Source of the DNA: Phaeoceros laevis
Lineage: Eukaryota; Anthocerotophyta; Anthocerotopsida; Notothyladales
Direction of reading: 5' to 3'
Length of the DNA stretch: 23,230 bases
NCBI GenBank assembly: GCA_049999765.1
Contig: JBNGIQ010007115.1
Location: 1 to 23,230, forward strand
Position numbers and translations under genes: made by a program. The notes beneath the pieces are model-generated. The model did not search any database, had not been told where the DNA came from, and saw only the letters and a program-made list of their open reading frames with translations. Below, in pieces: positions 19,247 through 23,230 of this stretch (positions within the stretch are counted from its first letter, which is position 1; each line of letters starts with the position of its first letter).

Positions 19247-21094
19247 TCAGTAAGGCTGGTACAACGATTTCTGAAGCACATCCAAAGCTTCTCGGGTCTC
19301 CCTATTGGTTGGCTCGAGCACAAGCACTTGCATATAATCCTGTTCTGCTTCCTTGTAGTGCCCAAGATACTCCCGAGCTTTGCCTCTCCTGAAATACGCC
19401 TTCACACTTTTCCTGTCGAGGCCAATGGCCTTGCCGCAATCAGCTACAACGTCCTTGAAGTTACTTAACCTCATCTGCGCCATAGCCCTGTTGGTATAGT
19501 AGCTGGGGTTGGTCCCATCCATCTTAATGGCTTCAGAATAATGTTTCACAGCCGACTGGAAATCCTTCTTCTTGAAGGCGGCATTCCCTTGGTCCTTTGC
19601 AGCCTCAGCGGCCACACTGTTGATACTCGGGTCGGCAGACGGAGTAACTTCTGGTGCAGCAGCCTGTTCCTGTAGGGTACCATAAAGCGCCACCACTGTG
19701 TCTAGCAAAACCTGGTCTGCTCCTGGCCGGGCAATCAGAGAAACAGCTGCAGGAAGACCGTCCACTTTGCCCACCGGCAAAGTCACCTGACAACATCCAG
19801 AAATACTCGCCAAGCTGAGCAGTGTAAAAGCTTTGGAGCGGAAATCCTCCAGCAACGAAAACCTGCTGTTCTTCTTGGGAGGAGGTCCAGGGACGGTGGG
19901 AAGAACCAGCACGGTGTCATTCTTCAGAAAGGCAATAAACGCATCCTGAACATCCTTCTTCACCTGCAGCGCAGCTGCGAGGCGGTCATCAGCCTCGGTT
20001 TTCAACGCAACCTGCACTCTCTCTGCTATTCCAGGCCCTATCTTGGGCTTGACCTCGGCCAGCCACTCTTCGTGGTTGGTCCTGAACTCATAAGTCTGAA
20101 TCTGAAACAGAGCATCCCTCACAGAATTCAACGCCGTGAACCCGACTTCAGGACCCTTGGCCACGCCGTTCTCCTGGAGAGCGGGTATCCGGCCTGCCAG
20201 ATAAGCCCCAACATTGACATGAGACAAGGCGGCCTTCCCAAACAGCTTCTCGATGCTCTTTTCCACCACCGCCACAGTCCTCGCCTGCGAGGAAGCGGGA
20301 ATCTTGAACAAGTCATCTGCAATGACAATCCGCCGGGGAAGGCGGGCATCCGCAAACGCGGACCCCAGCAACACCTGGCCCACGATGCGCAGTGTGAGCG
20401 CATCCCTGGCAAACCATCCCACCGTGTCGGAGCTGTTGCAGACAGGTATGACCCCGACAGTTGACACAGCCCCGTGGCTGGGGCGGAATCCGAGCACACC
20501 GCAGAGAGCCGCTGGCACCCTCACGCTGCCGCCGGTGTCTGTTCCCAAAGCAAAATCAGCGTGGCCCGCAGCCACAGCCACAGCGGAACCGCTAGAGGAG
20601 CCCCCGGGCACCCGCCCCGGAGCCGCAGGATTGTCCGGGGTGCCGTAGTGGAAGTTCTCACCGACGATGTTGTACGCCAGTTCATCCAAGTGCGTCTTGC
20701 CGACGCAGGTTGCTCCGGCCTTGACCAGCTCCGATACAGCGTGCGCAGTGCGGACGGCAGGCTCGTGCGTTTCCAGCCATGCCGGGCTGCCGAAGCCCGT
20801 CACGAATCCCTCAATATCGAAGATGTCCTTGACAGCGAAGGTGAGGCCGGTGAGCGGAGGCGGAGCGCGGGGCGGAGCCGGCGGCGGGGGCGGGTTCAGC
20901 TCCAGGTACTGCACGAAGGCGCCATGCTTGTCCCGCGCAGGCTGCCCCAACAGATTCCGCCGGAAAATGTAGATCCCAGCCACTCCAAGCCCCAGCAGTA
21001 CCCACAGGTTGGCCGCCATCCTGCTCCTGCTGCTGCTGCTTTGATCCTCCCCGTCCCGCCTGAAATACCTCCACAATGACATGCAGCTAGCCAC
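19247..21094 (-). CDS. TOC64: TOC64/OEP64-type protein: membrane anchor, amidase domain and TPR domain, intron-free
   Basis: One uninterrupted frame of 615 residues from ATG 21094-21092 to TGA. TOC64/OEP64 sits in the outer envelope of plastids (a homologue in mitochondria) and receives chaperone-bound preproteins through its TPR domain. Visible parts: a hydrophobic anchor near residues 29-45 (LWVLLGLGVAGIYIF), a Pro-rich linker (66-80), an amidase-signature domain of roughly 81-470, and three TPR repeats at about 498-607. Amidase residues are present: Lys in TFAVKDIFDIEG (89), Ser in PGGSSSGSAVAVA (166) and the nucleophile Ser in GTDTGGSVRVPA (190). TPR clamp residues for EEVD-type chaperone tails are visible in KDQGNAAF, YYTNRA and KAYFRRGKA. 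Canonical TOC64 carries Gly in place of the nucleophile Ser, so this copy is odd. It is followed in tandem by a related gene at 22105. Organelle target cannot be fixed from sequence. Confidence 0.93.
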   Translation of the reverse strand: MASCMSLWRYFRRDGEDQSSSSRSRMAANLWVLLGLGVAGIYIFRRNLLGQPARDKHGAFVQYLELNPPPPPAPPRAPPPLTGLTFAVKDIFDIEGFVTGFGSPAWLETHEPAVRTAHAVSELVKAGATCVGKTHLDELAYNIVGENFHYGTPDNPAAPGRVPGGSSSGSAVAVAAGHADFALGTDTGGSVRVPAALCGVLGFRPSHGAVSTVGVIPVCNSSDTVGWFARDALTLRIVGQVLLGSAFADARLPRRIVIADDLFKIPASSQARTVAVVEKSIEKLFGKAALSHVNVGAYLAGRIPALQENGVAKGPEVGFTALNSVRDALFQIQTYEFRTNHEEWLAEVKPKIGPGIAERVQVALKTEADDRLAAALQVKKDVQDAFIAFLKNDTVLVLPTVPGPPPKKNSRFSLLEDFRSKAFTLLSLASISGCCQVTLPVGKVDGLPAAVSLIARPGADQVLLDTVVALYGTLQEQAAAPEVTPSADPSINSVAAEAAKDQGNAAFKKKDFQSAVKHYSEAIKMDGTNPSYYTNRAMAQMRLSNFKDVVADCGKAIGLDRKSVKAYFRRGKAREYLGHYKEAEQDYMQVLVLEPTNRETREALDVLQKSLYQPY

Positions 21095-22104
21095 CTAGCT
21101 AGGGTACCTGTGCGCTGCCTCCTCTCCCGCTCGCTTGCACCATCCGACTACCTACATCCTGCTGAACCCGCAGTTAGCTAGCAGCGAAGCCCCGGCAGGC
21201 CAGGCCAGCAGCCCGTGCCTCCCTCCGCAATCCCTCCTTTCTTGCTTGCTCACCCCGCAAAATCAACCACAGCCACAATCATTCTGCCGCTAAACCTAAT
21301 CTATCTTCCGGCGGAAGCTTCTGGAGACGCCGCCTTCTCCCGCCTCTCGTGAAAGCTCTCCTATTAAACCTCCCGACAAATCCAGCTCTGCGGACCGATT
21401 TGCGGGAATGCTCCTAGAGGCCAGCGTCATCAGATGCAAACTGTTCTTCTCCTACAACCCTTCCATTTAACTGCGAGGGACAAGCGGCACTGCACTGCCG
21501 GCCCTAGCTTGCCTCAACCTTGGACGCCATTCTTGGCAGGTGAAAGGCGCACAGCGCAGCTGGGATCCGCTGCTGCACCAGCATCTCCGCCGGCAGCAGT
21601 CAGGGCCTCCGCTGTTTCACACCGCCTTCGTTCACTATTAGGGTTGCAAAAGCCCAGTCGTTCGGCCCCTTTGCGCTCCTGGGGCCACAAACAGCACCGC
21701 AGAAGTGGCCACCATCACCTGTTGGTGCCTGCTTGTGCCAAATTCTGGCAACCAATTTCGAGGCAACCAATATAATGGCCACGACGCAGAATCAACGTTT
21801 CGGTCCTGAAGGCTCTGCGGAAGAATCCATGTTTTACGTCTTGTCCAGCATATGATTTTTGTTCAGTAGCGACATAGCCCAGTGCATTTCAGGGTAAGGG
21901 ATTTGATCATCTTTACTTGCAACCAGAGAATGGATGCAGCACTGCTGCATTCTGCTTGGTGCCGGCACTGTGCATATGAAACAATAAAACTGTCCAACCA
22001 TCCCATCCAGTGACGGTACCGCCCTCGGAGTTTGTTCCCACGCTGTCTTGTGTAGTCTAAGGAGGAGTCTGTGGTTGTGAATTTTGTGTTCAGTAATTTC
22101 CAGA
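21095..22104. other. Spacer between tandem TOC64/amidase genes
   Basis: About 1 kb holds the promoter and 5' UTR of the TOC64 gene (right next to 21094) and the 3' region of the upstream amidase gene. I looked on the minus strand for a TPR-coding exon that could extend the second copy and found none. The open frames here (minus 21600-21782, minus 21863-22261, plus 21434-21775) show no family motifs. Confidence 0.5.
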
Positions 22105-23230
22105 TTAGTGATCGGAGTGGCCTTTCCACTGGTTTGGTCTGCTCAACACGAGCGACACCACGGTGTCCAACAAGAAATGGTCTGACCCTGGGCGTGCAAT
22201 GAAGGAAACTGATGCAGGAAGGCCATCTAATTTCCCCAGCGGCAAACTCACCTGGCAGCACCCCGACATGCCAGCCAAGCTGAGCAGGGTGAAAGCCCTA
22301 GCCCGGAAATCATCCAGCTGCGACACTTTGGTGTTCTTCCTGGGAGGAGGGCCAGGCACCGTGGGCAGAACCAGCACGACATCACCCTTGAGCAACCCCG
22401 TGATTGCAGCCTGCACTTCCTTCTTCACCTGCTGCGCATCCGACAACGCCACGTCGGCCTCCGTCTCCAACGCAGCCCGCACCCGTTCGGCCGTCCCAGG
22501 CCCCAACCCGGGCTGGGCCTCGGCCAGCCACTGCTCGTGGTTGGTCCTAAACTCGAAGGCCTGGATCCGGCGCAGCGCGTCCCTCACCGCACGCAAGGCC
22601 GCCAGCCCTACCACACCATCCCCCGCCCGCTGCTGCTGCCGCTGCAGCTGCTGCAGCTTTAGGGCGAGGGAGGGGACGGTGGCAGCCAGGTAGTCCCCCA
22701 CGCTGGTGTGAGCCAGGGCACCCTCCCCGAACACCCTCTCGATCCCCTTGGTGACCAGAGCCAGCACCCGGTCCTGCGAGGAGCTGGGAACCTTGAACAG
22801 ATCATCCGCGACCAGGAACCGCCGCGGCGGGCGGGGATCCCCGTAGGCCGGCCCCAGCAGCACCTGCCCCACGGCCCGCAGGACGAGCGGGTCCCTGGCG
22901 AACCAGGCCACGGTGTCGAAGCTCTGCGCCATGGGCACCACCCCCACCGTGGACACAGCGCCATGGCTGGGCCGGAACCCCAGCACCCCGCAGTAGGCCG
23001 CGGGCACCCTGACGCTGCCCCCGGTGTCCGTCCCCAAAGCAAAATCGACATGCCCGCCAGCCACGGCCACCGCGGATCCGCTGGAGGAGCCCCCGGGCAC
23101 CCGCCCCGGTGCCACAGGGTTGTCCGGGGTGCCGTAGTGGAAGTTCTCGCCGTTGATGCTGTAGGCCATCTCGTCCATGTGCGTCTTGCCCAGGCAGACG
23201 GCGCCGGCCTTCACCAGCTCCGCCACCGCG
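22105..23230 (-). CDS. TOC64/AMI1-related amidase-domain protein, N-terminus beyond right edge, no TPR
   Basis: The frame is open at the right edge and runs about 374 codons to TAA 22107-22105. It is clearly a paralogue of the neighbouring TOC64 gene: GTPDNPVAPGRVPGGSSSGS, FALGTDTGGSVRVPAAYCGV, GFRPSHGAVSTVGVVP, PRRFLVADDLFKVPSSSQ, VLVLPTVPGPPPRKN and LAGMSGCCQVSLPLGK are shared nearly word for word. The nucleophile Ser (DTGGS) and cis-Ser (GGSSS) are intact; the catalytic Lys lies outside the window. A Gln-rich insert (LQQLQRQQQRAG) is specific to this copy. After LLDTVVSLV the likeness stops at once and 14 unrelated residues precede the stop, so the TPR domain is absent. The size and architecture resemble plant AMI1 (TOC64-I), an indole-3-acetamide hydrolase-type amidase. 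A missed 3' exon with TPRs cannot be fully excluded. Confidence 0.85.
   Translation of the reverse strand, partial: AVAELVKAGAVCLGKTHMDEMAYSINGENFHYGTPDNPVAPGRVPGGSSSGSAVAVAGGHVDFALGTDTGGSVRVPAAYCGVLGFRPSHGAVSTVGVVPMAQSFDTVAWFARDPLVLRAVGQVLLGPAYGDPRPPRRFLVADDLFKVPSSSQDRVLALVTKGIERVFGEGALAHTSVGDYLAATVPSLALKLQQLQRQQQRAGDGVVGLAALRAVRDALRRIQAFEFRTNHEQWLAEAQPGLGPGTAERVRAALETEADVALSDAQQVKKEVQAAITGLLKGDVVLVLPTVPGPPPRKNTKVSQLDDFRARAFTLLSLAGMSGCCQVSLPLGKLDGLPASVSFIARPGSDHFLLDTVVSLVLSRPNQWKGHSDH

Noticed and set aside
20474-21079. 201-codon plus-strand open frame opposite TOC64
   Set aside because: It lies wholly antisense to a clearly conserved coding region with strong GC bias, and its translation has no family motif. 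It is a shadow frame.
22163-22693. 176-codon plus-strand open frame opposite the second amidase
   Set aside because: Antisense shadow of the amidase domain, with Ser/Ala/Thr-rich composition typical of mirrored GC-rich codons.

Overview
The window looks like nuclear DNA of a photosynthetic eukaryote of the green/streptophyte lineage (streptophyte alga or bryophyte grade). The reasons are spliced genes with GT-AG introns of roughly 70-240 bases, plant-type versions of housekeeping genes, and two TOC64/amidase genes, a family tied to the plastid envelope. No species is named because nothing in the sequence fixes it.

Layout. (1) 1-2098: a divergent pair, with the 5' end of an Arg/Ser/Asp-rich, probable CC1/RBM39-type splicing factor on the minus strand and a five-exon Tim17/22/23 (PRAT) family membrane protein on the plus strand. 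(2) 2099-5880: mostly non-coding, with one small two-exon gene for a 69-residue conserved-looking protein on the minus strand, two local tandem duplications and one weak small-gene candidate. (3) 6075-8257: the most unusual element, a long intron-free open frame for a P-loop NTPase, followed in another frame and past two TAG stops by a C-terminal part resembling the nuclease region of Crinkler (CRN)/RHS-type NTPase-nuclease proteins. It is broken and looks like a decayed, probably transferred or selfish-element-related gene. (4) 8932-10168: TRM61, catalytic subunit of tRNA m1A58 methyltransferase, three exons. (5) 10881-12002: YIF1, a Golgi/ER multi-pass protein, four visible exons. (6) 12317-17229, minus strand: a complete gene of about 23 exons for the ER processing enzyme mannosyl-oligosaccharide glucosidase (alpha-glucosidase I, GH63), including a GC-AG intron. 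(7) 17492-18295: an intron-free BLOS2-like (BLOC-1 subunit 2) gene with a long acidic N-terminal extension, head-to-head with the glucosidase. (8) 19247-23230, minus strand: two tandem TOC64/OEP64-related amidase genes. The first is intron-free and complete (N-terminal anchor, amidase domain, TPR clamp). The second runs off the right edge and ends just after the amidase domain with no TPR.

Functional reading. The genes are mainly housekeeping: RNA processing and tRNA modification (splicing factor, TRM61), the secretory/endomembrane pathway (YIF1, glucosidase I, BLOS2) and organelle import or envelope functions (PRAT protein, TOC64). They are not an operon. The shared features are divergent gene pairs with short spacers and convergent pairs with short 3' spacers. 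Exon boundaries were derived by hand from reading-frame continuity, splice dinucleotides and family resemblance remembered from plant and animal homologues. They should be treated as models.
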